DNA of 47,758 nt from Thiotrichaceae bacterium (GCA_002401765.2 NVTY02000056.1:1-47758), one strand, 5' to 3'. Positions 1-8,746 are shown, counted from the stretch's first letter. Translations and numbers: made by a program. Notes: generated by a model from the sequence alone, not told the origin.

Positions 1-412
1 AACTGATATCCATTAGGCGAGCACGCCATTCCTCAACGCACTCACTGAGGGCGGTTGATTCGGCGGCACTGAGTCTTTCACCGAGCTGATAACGCTGTGA
101 GAGCAGGTTACCGGTAAAGAGTTGGTGCCATTGTTCGATCACTTCTTGCGCTGTCCACTCACTCGCAAGCGTTTGATCTATGTGTAAAATCACATGGTAG
201 TGGTTGGACATGACCGAATATCCACAAAGATCAATGGCAAAGATTCCCGCTAGTTGATGCAGGCGGTCTTCTACCCATTTGCGGCGGTGTTCAAAGCTGC
301 GTGATGAGGCTGAGTCTTTGCCACATAAAAAGGCACGACGAACGCAGCGGGAGACACAGTGGTAATAGGGGGTGCTCGCCAGTGAAACCTGAGCTTTTCG
401 AGGTTTGGGCAT
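1..412 (-). CDS. REP-associated tyrosine transposase (Y1_Tnp, IS200-like), C-terminus beyond window edge
   Basis: The minus strand reads open from an ATG at 412 to the left edge, giving 137 residues without a stop. The start is preceded by AAAGGAG, seven bases upstream. The N-terminus runs MPKPRKAQVSLASTPYYHCV, and further in comes NHYHVILH, the histidine-containing HUH-type metal-binding motif of Y1 transposases. These features are typical of the RAYT (COG1943) family, single-strand DNA transposases often domesticated and linked to REP palindromes. The catalytic tyrosine region should lie further along and may be outside the window, so I cannot say whether the gene is intact. The identification is firm; whether it is active or domesticated is unknown. 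Confidence 0.85.
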   Translation of the reverse strand, partial: MPKPRKAQVSLASTPYYHCVSRCVRRAFLCGKDSASSRSFEHRRKWVEDRLHQLAGIFAIDLCGYSVMSNHYHVILHIDQTLASEWTAQEVIEQWHQLFTGNLLSQRYQLGERLSAAESTALSECVEEWRARLMDIS

Positions 413-750
413 CGGTCAACTCCTTTGACTCAATGTTTAGTGGGACTCATTGTGTGATGCTGAAGTTATATCTAAATATGGATGTTGTCAATGTCTTATA
501 TTGGCTGTCCTGTTAATGCTGTTAATGTTAATGGGGTTAGGAGCAGTATTGTTTGACATGCAGGGAGCGTCCATATATGTCCTGTTAATCTGATATTTTC
601 ACCTCCAACCGACTTATCACGATAGCACCGCTGAGAGACGCTTGATTTTACTAAGCAGTATCATTTATTCTTATACTCAATCTGCCCCTCACCAGAGTTT
701 CACCATAATGTCATTAATTGAGGGTATAAAATACGATGAAAAGGAGTATT
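413..750. other. Intergenic region upstream of the RAYT transposase with a 12-bp direct repeat
   Basis: No convincing gene. The 12-mer TGTCCTGTTAAT occurs at 506-517 and again at 578-589, and shorter TGTTAAT units lie between them. This stretch is directly upstream of the RAYT gene and is probably its conserved 5' flank or recognition region (inference). A 71-residue open frame at 301-516 is mostly antisense to the transposase and is not supported. Confidence 0.4.
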
Positions 751-1422
751 ATGAAGCAATCTATCAAGCCTATTTTTGCGGGTACACTAGTTAGCATCGC
801 AACTATTTTTGCAGCGCCGGCTGCTGCTATAGACTTTACTTATGATGCAGAATTCACAACGACAAATGGAATATCCAATGTTGAATTTCCGGTAATGCTC
901 TCTAATGCGCTGCCTGCAGATATCACCGGGTATACTATTTACCATGTTAATGGTACGACCGAGACTGATGTGACGACACTGGGATGCGGCGTGACTTCAA
1001 CTGCTAATATAAAGAGCAGTTTTATAGCATTATCACACGGCACCAATGCCTCATTTAGCGCAGCCTGTAGCGGCATTCCCTCTGGCACGACCGCACGACT
1101 GGTTGTCTCTGTTAATCAAACTCAGCCCTTGGTAATGGCGGCTGGCCCTAGTGTAGTCAGCGTTAACAACCTCACCAAAATCAGCTGGTCACATAATGGC
1201 GGTTATTTCCAGTGCCAGCCATTTGTCATCAACGGCTTTAATCCGCTCTGGTCTCCAGGAAATTTTGGCCTCGCCAGCCAGGTAACTTCATCAAATCAGG
1301 GCAGTACCACACTGGTCGCCTCTTCATCACCGGGGCTCATCTCGTTTGCATTGCAATGTATCAGTTCTGGTTTTGGCTTTAGTATGCCACCTGTGGCAGT
1401 GGTGGACGTTAGAGTCCAGTAG
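751..1422 (+). CDS. Secreted protein of unknown function
   Basis: The product has 223 residues if translation starts at 751. AAGGAG at 741-746 sits just before this ATG, whereas the upstream in-frame ATG at 736 overlaps no binding site. The N-terminus has a lysine, a hydrophobic core and a cleavage-like site (FAAPAAA-ID), so it should be exported by Sec. The mature part is rich in Ser, Thr, Asn and Gly. It contains four cysteines in two pairs: one near the middle (GCGV ... AACSG) and one near the end (FQCQP ... LQCIS). The second pair lies in a segment with the rhythm of an Ig-like beta sandwich, and the disulfides are inferred. I do not recognise the family. It stands alone between the transposase and a miniature element, which suggests accessory DNA. 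Confidence 0.7.
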   Translation: MKQSIKPIFAGTLVSIATIFAAPAAAIDFTYDAEFTTTNGISNVEFPVMLSNALPADITGYTIYHVNGTTETDVTTLGCGVTSTANIKSSFIALSHGTNASFSAACSGIPSGTTARLVVSVNQTQPLVMAAGPSVVSVNNLTKISWSHNGGYFQCQPFVINGFNPLWSPGNFGLASQVTSSNQGSTTLVASSSPGLISFALQCISSGFGFSMPPVAVVDVRVQ

Positions 1423-1463
1423 GGCATCAGAGCCTGTTACACTAATTGCATAGTAACGCCCGC

Positions 1464-1536
1464 GGCCATTTTTCTCGGCACAAGACGCATTGAATGTACA
1501 TGAGCATAATGCAACGCGATCCCGAGAAAAATGGCC
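1464..1536. repeat. Inverted repeat with perfect 15-bp arms
   Basis: GGCCATTTTTCTCGG at 1464-1478 is matched by its exact reverse complement at 1522-1536, with 43 bases between. The core CCGAGAAAAATGG recurs inside the miniature element at 1643-1782, so the two structures may derive from related mobile DNA. The location just after a gene end might let it act as a bidirectional RNA hairpin, but no T-run follows. Confidence 0.6.
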
Positions 1537-1642
1537 CTGCCCCTTCAGCTTCCCCCCCCAAAAAGAACCATGCCGCGTTGTTCACGAATGGCGCTCTCAC
1601 CCCGCCAATAGCATCGTCATTAAATAAAAAATGACTCAATAA

Positions 1643-1782
1643 GAGACCTTTGCACGAGAACTAGTTTTCGTTCCAGCAAGGCATAAATGACCGAGAAAAA
1701 TGGAGTTTACACGTAGTAAATGATTTTTTTGAGATCATTTACTACGCAGCTGGAGCGGAAAATAGACTCGTGCAAAGGTCTC
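1643..1782. mobile_element. 140-bp miniature inverted-repeat element, IS5-like ends
   Basis: The element starts GAGACCTTTGCACGAG and ends with the exact reverse complement of those 16 bases. AATAA flanks it on both sides (1638-1642 and 1783-1787), and the match extends to CTCAATAA if terminal bases are counted, as expected of a target duplication. An internal palindrome (GTAGTAAATGAT ... ATCATTTACTAC) lies in the middle. It has no coding capacity, so it would be mobilised by a transposase elsewhere. GAGACCTTTGCA-type ends are, from memory, found on IS5-group elements; the family is inferred. A decayed relative lies at 47194-47333. Confidence 0.75.
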
Positions 1783-1996
1783 AATAAGAATTATTGACCG
1801 TCTTCACCCTGCATTAATCATGTTGGACAGTAGCGAAAGCGATTAGGGCACTGAAGGTAAAATATTTTCTGGTTTTTTTTGGGCAGCCGCGCATCACTCA
1901 TACGGTGAGTCCAGGAAATCTCAAAAAACCTTTTAGATCCGGAGCCATAGGCGCTCGCAGTAGGTTCGACTGATTAATTTAAGTTAACCATGAGGT
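1783..1996. other. Intergenic stretch without recognisable content
   Basis: Nothing convincing is seen between the miniature element and the glycosyltransferase stop codon. It has a T-run near 1872-1879 but no clear hairpin before it on either strand. Confidence 0.4.
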
Positions 1997-3142
1997 TTAG
2001 TTATTTGATTGGATGGTGCCATCAACATTTTTAAGCACAGCCATCAACGCATTAAAATTATTCGTTTCATCAAACAATGTATCAGCGCGCTGCTGTCCAC
2101 GCTGCGCCAACGATTTTTTAAATGCCTTATCGCCACACAGACGAGCAAGTGCTTCCACCAATGCAGTCGCATCACCGGGTGGTATTAACAGCCCCGTGTC
2201 ATGATCCATAATAATTTCGGGCACACCACCCGCATTGGTACCCACCACCGCCACGCCCGCGCGCATCGCCTCAACCAGCACCAGGCCAAAGGTTTCGCGG
2301 TAGGTCAATAATGTAATGACATCAAAACAGGGCATGACCTCCATCGGGTGATGGATAAAGTCAACAAACTCGATTCGTTCAGACAATCCTTTCTCTTCAA
2401 TCATTTTCTTTAACTGATCAAAATAATCCTGATCCATCACATGGCCAACAATCGTCGCACTGACATCCAGCTCGCGCTCAGCTAGTTCCGCCACCGCCTC
2501 AACCAGTAAGTGCTGCCCCTTACCATGCTCAATCCGTCCAAACATACCGATGTTAAATGCATGACTGTTTGCAACGCCTGTGAAGTGAGCTCGACGTTCA
2601 GCCGTCTTTTCAGCGCTGGCTTTCGCTACCCCTAAATAAAGTAGTTTTATCTGCGAAGGTTTTAATGGAAAATATTTTATTGCTTCTTGACGTACCTGGC
2701 GACTGACCGTTAATACTAGGTCTAACTGGCCATAAATAAAACGGTGGTAAAGATCTTTTTTATGACGCGTGATCGCCATGTGACGGGTATATACTAGCGT
2801 CGGTTTTCGCTTTGAAAAATATTTGGCTAGCGCGACAAAGGGCTGGTCATTACCCCAATGAAGATGAACAAGGTCGATTTCATTGTCGTCGATATAGCGC
2901 GCTAACTTAATCGCGCTAAACAACGGCATGATTTTAAAGTTCCAGTTCAAATAGAATGGCGAGACACCGCCCTCTGTCACACACTCTGCGATACAGCTAT
3001 TCTTCTGTGCAATCAGGTAACAATTAACACTTGCCTCGTCAGCTAGAAAGCGGGCCTCGCGCCGCGCATGAAGTTCAAGCCCACCTCGCCCAGCAGAGGT
3101 ACATACCACCAATATATTCATCTTATCTACCATAAAAAACAT
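1997..3142 (-). CDS. Glycosyltransferase family 4 (GT-B fold)
   Basis: At 381 residues the product has the usual size of a GT4 enzyme. These transfer a sugar from a nucleotide sugar, with retention, to lipid-linked or polysaccharide acceptors on the cytoplasmic side. The N-terminal domain begins with MNILVVCTSAGRGGLELHAR, typical of the acceptor-side Rossmann fold. The C-terminal domain has FGRIEHGKGQHLLVEA and the donor-binding signature ETFGLVLVEAMRAG (the E-x7-E motif) followed by GTNAGGVPEI. The longest frame starts at 3142; an internal ATG at 3121 directly before NILVV is equally likely, and neither has a strong binding site. The acceptor is unknown. It is not in a polysaccharide cluster; its only close neighbour is the small cysteine protein upstream on the same strand. 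Confidence 0.88.
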   Translation of the reverse strand: MFFMVDKMNILVVCTSAGRGGLELHARREARFLADEASVNCYLIAQKNSCIAECVTEGGVSPFYLNWNFKIMPLFSAIKLARYIDDNEIDLVHLHWGNDQPFVALAKYFSKRKPTLVYTRHMAITRHKKDLYHRFIYGQLDLVLTVSRQVRQEAIKYFPLKPSQIKLLYLGVAKASAEKTAERRAHFTGVANSHAFNIGMFGRIEHGKGQHLLVEAVAELAERELDVSATIVGHVMDQDYFDQLKKMIEEKGLSERIEFVDFIHHPMEVMPCFDVITLLTYRETFGLVLVEAMRAGVAVVGTNAGGVPEIIMDHDTGLLIPPGDATALVEALARLCGDKAFKKSLAQRGQQRADTLFDETNNFNALMAVLKNVDGTIQSNN

Positions 3143-3202
3143 CGCTATATATCGACGTAAAATAACAGCTGGCTAACACGTCAACTTTATATTTCTCGCC
3201 AA

Positions 3203-3538
3203 TCAAGCATCATCTTCTCGAATAGAGAGGCATTCATCTCCACCCATATCCAGTTCACGGCAGATGAAAGGGCGGAGATCATAGATGGTGCACTTCAGGG
3301 TGTTTCGGTCTAATGCCGCACACCAGCCATCATCAAGGCGATGCATTCTACCACCGCCCCACTCGTCAAACTCGACAAACCGCTCTGGCACGCCCGTATC
3401 AGCAAGCAGCAGAACCTCCAGACGGCAACAGATTGCTTCGCACTTTGAACATGAGACAGCTGGATCGATATTGGGGGTAATATTAACGCCTATTCCCATT
3501 GGGTATTTTATTATATTTGTGAGCGCTCTTAACCGCAC
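3203..3538 (-). CDS. YkgJ-family CxxCxxxxCC protein
   Basis: A small protein with the cysteine cluster CSKCEAICC near residues 30-38 and two later cysteines (CAALDRNTLKC, then PFICRE). This is the pattern of the YkgJ family, formerly UPF0153, proposed to chelate zinc or iron. The motif YDLRPFICRE is typical of that family. The longest frame begins at a GTG at 3538 (111 residues); an ATG at 3499 would give 98 residues and also keeps all cysteines, and neither has a good binding site. It precedes the glycosyltransferase by 60 bases on the same strand, so co-transcription is possible. The biochemical role of the family is not established. Confidence 0.82.
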   Translation of the reverse strand: MRLRALTNIIKYPMGIGVNITPNIDPAVSCSKCEAICCRLEVLLLADTGVPERFVEFDEWGGGRMHRLDDGWCAALDRNTLKCTIYDLRPFICRELDMGGDECLSIREDDA

Positions 3539-3675
3539 CGCCGTTCAACTCGTGCAACGATTAACTAAAACAAGGCATTTAAAGAACATAGGTATATCAA
3601 GAGAAAGAAGGGGCCCAGCATCAGTCAGCGTATAAAATACCACGACTAATGCTGTAAGCAATTTAAATTGGCCCC

Positions 3676-5895
3676 TTAACGCAGCTCACTCTTAAATATT
3701 TTCTGCGTTATAGCCGCAGGAAACGTTGTCGCTTCAACATCTGACTGAGACCATAAGATCAAGGCATCTCCCGGCACCGCAGAATTATCCATTGCAACCG
3801 CAGGCCCTGAAGATACAGTGGCAGGAAAACACTCCCCCCCTCTTGCATCGCAGTCTATTGGTGATGAAATTTCCGAACTAATGGCGTCCATCACCCCTTT
3901 CGGGTTTCGCCATACCGCTTCGCTAGCCCGATATTCACTTTTATAGACTGAATATTTGAATCCATCAAACTGTCGCCAGACAATAATCGCATCACCATTA
4001 TCGGCCATCGCCACATCATAAGCGGCTACGCCATATTCATCATCCAGGCCAATGTTATCCGCAAGGCTTGTTGGGTGCGTCCATTCACTGGCTCGGTATT
4101 CACTCTTAAAAATACGCTGTTTCCTTGAAACATCCTCCTGCCTCCAGGTAATCATGGCCGCGCCATTGTCATTCATGACAACATCTGGGGCCTGCACACT
4201 TAAGCCACTGAGGCTAATGTTGTCGAACGAGTCAAGCGGGTCAAGCCAGGACCAAACAAGAATATCAGGGCCAGGGGGATCTGGCACCAGTCTCTCCCTA
4301 TACTCACTTTTAAAGACATGGTTGATATCCACGGGGGAAGCACCGGGAAAATAAGGATGCGGTTGAGCCTCTGGTACTGCTTGCTCCCAAACAACAATCG
4401 CGTTGCCGCGGTTATCCATCGCAACCTTGGGGTTCGATATATTGTCCGATTGGAATGGTGTGATCGTATCACCCGACGAAAACTGAGGGTCAGGAACCGC
4501 AGACCAAGCACCACTGCGATACTCTCGCCGATGAATTAAAAATGCACCCGACGCCCCCCCCGAGTGCTGCCGCCACACAACCACGGCATCATCAGTCCCC
4601 GTAGCCGGATTCCTACCCATCGCCACGGCAGGCGTGAAGCGCACTGGCCGGCCCGTCTGACTAAAGGTATCAGCCGAACGTGAGCTTGGATGCACCCAGC
4701 TCCCCGCGCGATATTCACTCACATAAAGCTGAGGCGCATCAATATCCAGCCCCACGCCAGAATATTGAGACCAGGCAATAATGGCGTTGCCGCGATCATC
4801 CATTGCCACCTGAGGGTCATCAAAAATGAACGAGCCCTGCGGGTTTATATAAAAAATTGATGTTAAGCCGCCGGGGTGGCTCCATGCATTGGCTCGGTAT
4901 TCACTCATAAACAACTGCGAATTATTACCCCACCTATCCTTTTGCGACCATACGATGACCACTTCATCAAATGCATTCGTCAGGTCGCGCCCCATCGCCA
5001 CCTGCGGGTTAATGGCGCTTTGCCCCGTAAAACTAATGTGATCATTTAAACCAGCAGGATGTGTCCATGCATTTGCCGCCGTTATATTATAATCACTCAT
5101 GTAAATCTGTGTCTTAGGGAAATCATTAGGGCCGACAGGAATACCATCAAACTGCTGCCAAACCACAACCGTATCACCGTTATCATTCATCGCAATTTGC
5201 GGGCTTATCGCATCTTCACCATCCGGGCTAATATTCACCGCCAGATGAGCCGGGTGAACCCAGCCATCTGAAACACAGTTAACACTCACATTGGCGACGT
5301 GGCTGCTCAGTGTGCCAACCCCGTTTGAGACAGTGCAATCTTGATTAGCGGGTTCATTGTAGACGCTGACTTGATAATCGCTACCACTCATCAAGCGGGT
5401 AGAAAAGACATAAGCGAGGTTGGCAGACACCGTCACCTCTTCATCGCCGTTAATGCTCAACACCAGGACCCCATTAAGGCCGGTCACACGACCGCCAACA
5501 CTATATCTTGGTGGCGTAACACAATGAATATTCACATGACTAACGCTATCAATCAGGAGGCCTGTACCATTACTCACCGTACAACGCTGATTACGTGGAT
5601 CACCTTCAACAATAACCTGATAAGTATCGCCACTAGCGACTGTTCTAGAGAATATATAGGGGGTATTGGTTCGCAAGCTCATGCGGTTTTTTTGATGGTC
5701 AAGCTGCTGATTAACACGGTTACTGATCGACAGTATCTCGCCACTAGCAATCCCAGTGACCGTGCCGCCCACCGTATATAGCCCGTCAGTACTAGACTCT
5801 GTAGCAGAATCGCCGCCACATGCCAGCAGTGACACCGCCATCAGCAGCAATACAGGAGCGCGTACACTCCTGACAACATTGCCCGCTTTGATCAT
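3676..5895 (-). CDS. Large lipoprotein with two Cys-containing repeats and eight propeller-like repeats
   Basis: Translation from 5895 gives 739 residues: AAGGGG precedes this ATG, while the longer frame starts at a GTG inside that site. The N-terminus is a lipoprotein signal ending in LLAC, with acylated Cys26. Next come two tandem units of about 80 residues (40-125 and 131-207), each with VGG-VTG, a Q-x-CTVSNG-G motif and a terminal Cys. From about 212 to the end are eight repeats of about 60-80 residues. Each has W-x-HP, then VAM-x-D-x-GNA-x-VVW-x-Q, and ends F/Y-x-SEYR. This spacing suggests a beta-propeller, possibly eight-bladed (inference). It is probably anchored in the outer membrane facing periplasm or surface. 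I do not recognise a defined function; ligand or polymer binding is a guess. Confidence 0.8.
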   Translation of the reverse strand: MIKAGNVVRSVRAPVLLLMAVSLLACGGDSATESSTDGLYTVGGTVTGIASGEILSISNRVNQQLDHQKNRMSLRTNTPYIFSRTVASGDTYQVIVEGDPRNQRCTVSNGTGLLIDSVSHVNIHCVTPPRYSVGGRVTGLNGVLVLSINGDEEVTVSANLAYVFSTRLMSGSDYQVSVYNEPANQDCTVSNGVGTLSSHVANVSVNCVSDGWVHPAHLAVNISPDGEDAISPQIAMNDNGDTVVVWQQFDGIPVGPNDFPKTQIYMSDYNITAANAWTHPAGLNDHISFTGQSAINPQVAMGRDLTNAFDEVVIVWSQKDRWGNNSQLFMSEYRANAWSHPGGLTSIFYINPQGSFIFDDPQVAMDDRGNAIIAWSQYSGVGLDIDAPQLYVSEYRAGSWVHPSSRSADTFSQTGRPVRFTPAVAMGRNPATGTDDAVVVWRQHSGGASGAFLIHRREYRSGAWSAVPDPQFSSGDTITPFQSDNISNPKVAMDNRGNAIVVWEQAVPEAQPHPYFPGASPVDINHVFKSEYRERLVPDPPGPDILVWSWLDPLDSFDNISLSGLSVQAPDVVMNDNGAAMITWRQEDVSRKQRIFKSEYRASEWTHPTSLADNIGLDDEYGVAAYDVAMADNGDAIIVWRQFDGFKYSVYKSEYRASEAVWRNPKGVMDAISSEISSPIDCDARGGECFPATVSSGPAVAMDNSAVPGDALILWSQSDVEATTFPAAITQKIFKSELR

Positions 5896-6151
5896 GGTTT
5901 TCCCCTTCACAACGACACCCGAAATGCGTAGTAGACCCTAACAAATCACAAGACTGTTAGGCCTCTCCTCGGCCTCACGTAAATGTGGCTTCATTAACCC
6001 CCTACTGACGGAAATCTATTAATTACCTATAGTTGCACAATCGTAACACAGTATTTATAGCGTGGGATACTCTCTGAACTGCACCAGATATAGCCCCATA
6101 AGCTAAAAATAATATTAAAAGATCAAAGGCTTAAATAGAAATCAAACATAT

Positions 6152-6853
6152 TTAAAATAGTTTCTCGACTAATTTTAACACTGAGGAGAGCAAGCCATCA
6201 TCCAACGCCCCGGAAATCCGCCCATTTTTGCGCGTATCCGCCACGGTACCTGCCCGCACCGCCATTGAGCCATGCCGTTGACGCCTCTCCTTCACCGCGC
6301 CCTCCTCCTGCGCCATCTTCTCATGCAGTAATTGGCCGCCTGCTTTTTTCCACTCCATTAAGCGCTTTAGCTCACCACCATCAAGCCACATCCCGTGCTT
6401 ATGGCAGCGGTCAATGATCACACCACTGCGCGCACCAAAGTTTTTACGCTGCATGAAATCACTGCAAACCGGGCATGTCACATAGAAGGCCAGCGGTTCG
6501 GCGAGCTCGCTTGCACTATCTCTCTGGTATAACTCTTTATTGATCGCTCTCAGTTGCTGCCGATTAATTTCGAAGACATTCGATACCGACTGCTCTAGCA
6601 GCGCCTCCAACTCACCCGCGTCAAAAAATAACCCCATGCATTGATCACAACGTTCAATGAAGAACTTACCATCATGCTTAAGGTTTATAGTGTGCAGTCC
6701 AACCCCGCAGCGAGGACAGCCGCGTTCATCCTGCGGCTTTACTACGGTGTATTGATGCACCCCATGCAAATCAACATCATTACGACGGCCGCAATATTCA
6801 CAGATATTACTCGGCGCCGGCAAGGCGGCAGAACAACTAATACAGTTGGCCAT
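6152..6853 (-). CDS. Zinc-ribbon (zf-TFIIB type) protein
   Basis: The 233-residue product has three zinc-binding clusters. The first is at the N-terminus (CISC ... CEYC). The second is CPRC ... CDQCMGLFFDAGEL near 45-85. The third is CPVC ... RCHKHGMWLDGGEL near 130-165, with one ligand replaced by His. The C-x-x-C, C-x-x-C-G/H-x-x-W/F-L/F-D-x-GEL form is that of zf-TFIIB (DUF) ribbons. The last 60 residues are charged and probably flexible or helical. It lies 29 bases downstream of the SPFH gene on the same strand, so the two are probably one operon and may act together at the membrane. The start ATG at 6853 gives the first ribbon complete. Function is unknown. Confidence 0.82.
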   Translation of the reverse strand: MANCISCSAALPAPSNICEYCGRRNDVDLHGVHQYTVVKPQDERGCPRCGVGLHTINLKHDGKFFIERCDQCMGLFFDAGELEALLEQSVSNVFEINRQQLRAINKELYQRDSASELAEPLAFYVTCPVCSDFMQRKNFGARSGVIIDRCHKHGMWLDGGELKRLMEWKKAGGQLLHEKMAQEEGAVKERRQRHGSMAVRAGTVADTRKNGRISGALDDGLLSSVLKLVEKLF

Positions 6854-6882
6854 AATTTTACTGCCAGCCTAAAAACGACTCA

Positions 6883-7896
6883 TCATTTCATTTTTTTCTG
6901 ATCGTAATCTTCCTGCGTAATCAGATCAGCATCCAGCATCTGCTTAAGTTGCGATAATTTGGCGACGGGGTCTTCACTGCTAACGGGGCCTGCCGCGCCA
7001 TTCTGCTTCGGCACCAGCGAATCACCCATCTCATTTGCCATCATCTGCCCAAACCCCATCCCCGCACCGATCCCCATACCGACACCCGCACCACCACCTT
7101 CATTTCGGGCAGCCTCGCGCATCGCCTCCAGTTTTTGCAAGCTGGCATAGTCCATTCCGACGGCTGTTGCCGCATGCTGTTCGGCGGTAATATCCGCAAT
7201 GCGATTGATACGATCCATCGTATCTTCATCAAAATTAGTCCCTTCGATACGTAGATCGGTCAACATAAAGCCGAGCTTGGTGAAGCTCGGCTTCAACTTT
7301 TCCAACAGGCTTTCAGCGAGCGCATTACGATTGGCATCGATATCAACATAGGTAAATTTCGATTGTGCCAGGTGATCTGTCAATGGTTGCACCATGCGTG
7401 AGTTCATCACCTCGCGAAACTGACTGACCGTAAATTCGCTATTGCTACCCACAAAATTAACAAAGAAATGACCCGGTTTGCGAATCCGAAAACTGTAATT
7501 ACCAAAGGCGCGCAAGCCCACTGGGAAGTGGTATTTCGGATCTTCATATTTGACCACCGCCTTAGTCCCCCACTTCTGATCCAGCACGTGCGTGGTCTTA
7601 AAATAGTAGATGCCAACTTTGTGCTCACTCTCAAAAAAATTCATCACCTTTTTGATGGTGGTCCAGAACGGCACATTATCGGTCTCAAGATTAACGATAC
7701 CACTTTTGACGATCATCGCCTTTGGCACCCCTTCATAGACAAAGATACAGCCCTGTCCTGGGCCAATAATTAACTGAGAGGCATTTTTGATCTCATCACC
7801 GTTATCACTCCATTTATAAAAGAGTTGATCAGGATCGCTATCCTGCCACTCGATCACCGATCGCAACTGCCGCGTCAAACCATCTATTAGGCCCAT
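6883..7896 (-). CDS. SPFH/Band 7 domain protein with C-terminal SHOCT-like segment
   Basis: The product has 337 residues when started at the ATG at 7896, which follows GGAGG by four bases; the GTG at 7899 is too close to that site. Residues 1-210 resemble the SPFH domain of proteins annotated as virion-core-like: QDSDPDQLFYKW near the start, GQGCIFVYEGV, and FGNYSFRIRKPGHFF. A Gly/Met-rich linker follows (GAGVGMGIGAGMGFGQMM). The last 30 residues (DPVAKLSQLKQMLDADLITQ onward) form the short SHOCT helix pair, an oligomerisation segment. There is no transmembrane helix. SPFH proteins form ring or cage scaffolds at membranes. The next gene encodes the zinc-ribbon protein, a pairing I recall from other genomes. 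Role unknown. Confidence 0.85.
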   Translation of the reverse strand: MGLIDGLTRQLRSVIEWQDSDPDQLFYKWSDNGDEIKNASQLIIGPGQGCIFVYEGVPKAMIVKSGIVNLETDNVPFWTTIKKVMNFFESEHKVGIYYFKTTHVLDQKWGTKAVVKYEDPKYHFPVGLRAFGNYSFRIRKPGHFFVNFVGSNSEFTVSQFREVMNSRMVQPLTDHLAQSKFTYVDIDANRNALAESLLEKLKPSFTKLGFMLTDLRIEGTNFDEDTMDRINRIADITAEQHAATAVGMDYASLQKLEAMREAARNEGGGAGVGMGIGAGMGFGQMMANEMGDSLVPKQNGAAGPVSSEDPVAKLSQLKQMLDADLITQEDYDQKKMK

Positions 7897-8107
7897 CACG
7901 CCTCCAGCAAAAATATTGTTTTAGTTGATCATGCGGCAAACGTTCATAACACCCATAAAACGGTCACCGGAATACCTCTAATGTGTCGGAACACGGCCAT
8001 ATTCCTTGAGCTCGTGCCGAATGGCAGGCATCTTAACGTTGCACATTGCCGACTGCTCGGACAAGATGTACTTTCAAATCAATTAATACCAATCAAAAAC
8101 GTTAATC

Positions 8108-8746
8108 ATGAAATACCAAATCATCCCGGTGACGCCACTGCAACAAAACTGCTCGCTGCTTTACTGTGAACAGACGATGCGCGCGGCCGTAGTAGACCCA
8201 GGTGGCGAAATTGAACGTATTTTGGCAATTGCCAATGAGTCAGGGCTGGAAATCGAAAAGATTCTGGTGACCCATCCTCACCTGGATCACATTGGCGGCG
8301 TTGCTGAATTAGCCAAACGGCTCAAACTACCGATTGAAGGCCCTCATAAAGAAGACCAATTCTGGATTGATGCCATTCCACAACAGTGCGAAATGTTCAA
8401 CTTCCCACCACTGGAAGGCTTCACTCCTGATCGATGGTTAAATCAAGGTGATCAGGTCTCATTTGGCAACATCACACTCGAGGTACTGCACTGCCCTGGT
8501 CACACCCCCGGCCATGTGGTCTTTTTTCATAAAGATGATGGCATTGCGATCGTTGGAGATGTCCTCTTTCAGGGCGGAGTTGGCCGTTCAGACTTTCCAA
8601 AAGGAGATCACGACACACTCATCAATTCAATCAAAGAACGCCTCTTACCGCTTGGCGATCACGTCCAGTTCATACCCGGGCACGGTCCAATGTCTACCTT
8701 TGGCGAAGAAAGATTGCACAACCCCTATCTCAAAATCATCGCCTGA
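8108..8746 (+). CDS. MBL-fold metallohydrolase, YcbL/glyoxalase II-like
   Basis: At 212 residues this is the length of YcbL, a single-domain relative of glyoxalase II. The metal site is complete: [10 protein letters not shown] (H-x-H-x-D-H), then [12 protein letters not shown], then the bridging Asp in [15 protein letters not shown], and a final His in FIPGHGP. Members hydrolyse thioesters such as S-lactoylglutathione in the cytoplasm, although the exact substrate is not shown by the sequence. The long substrate-binding C-terminal helices of true GloB are missing, which supports the YcbL assignment. The start at 8108 is the first Met before [13 protein letters not shown], the conserved N-terminus; the binding site is weak. 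The gene is divergent from the SPFH operon across about 210 bases that should hold both promoters. Confidence 0.9.
   Translation: MKYQIIPVTPLQQNCSLLYCEQTMRAAVVDPGGEIERILAIANESGLEIEKILVTHPHLDHIGGVAELAKRLKLPIEGPHKEDQFWIDAIPQQCEMFNFPPLEGFTPDRWLNQGDQVSFGNITLEVLHCPGHTPGHVVFFHKDDGIAIVGDVLFQGGVGRSDFPKGDHDTLINSIKERLLPLGDHVQFIPGHGPMSTFGEERLHNPYLKIIA

Noticed and set aside
1442..1639. 65-codon frame on the minus strand
   Set aside because: It spans the 15-bp inverted repeat, has no binding site and an unlikely composition (runs of Gly, Phe and Trp), and ends by the miniature element.
5341..5781. 146-codon frame on the plus strand
   Set aside because: It is antisense to the Cys-containing repeats of the lipoprotein and has no support.
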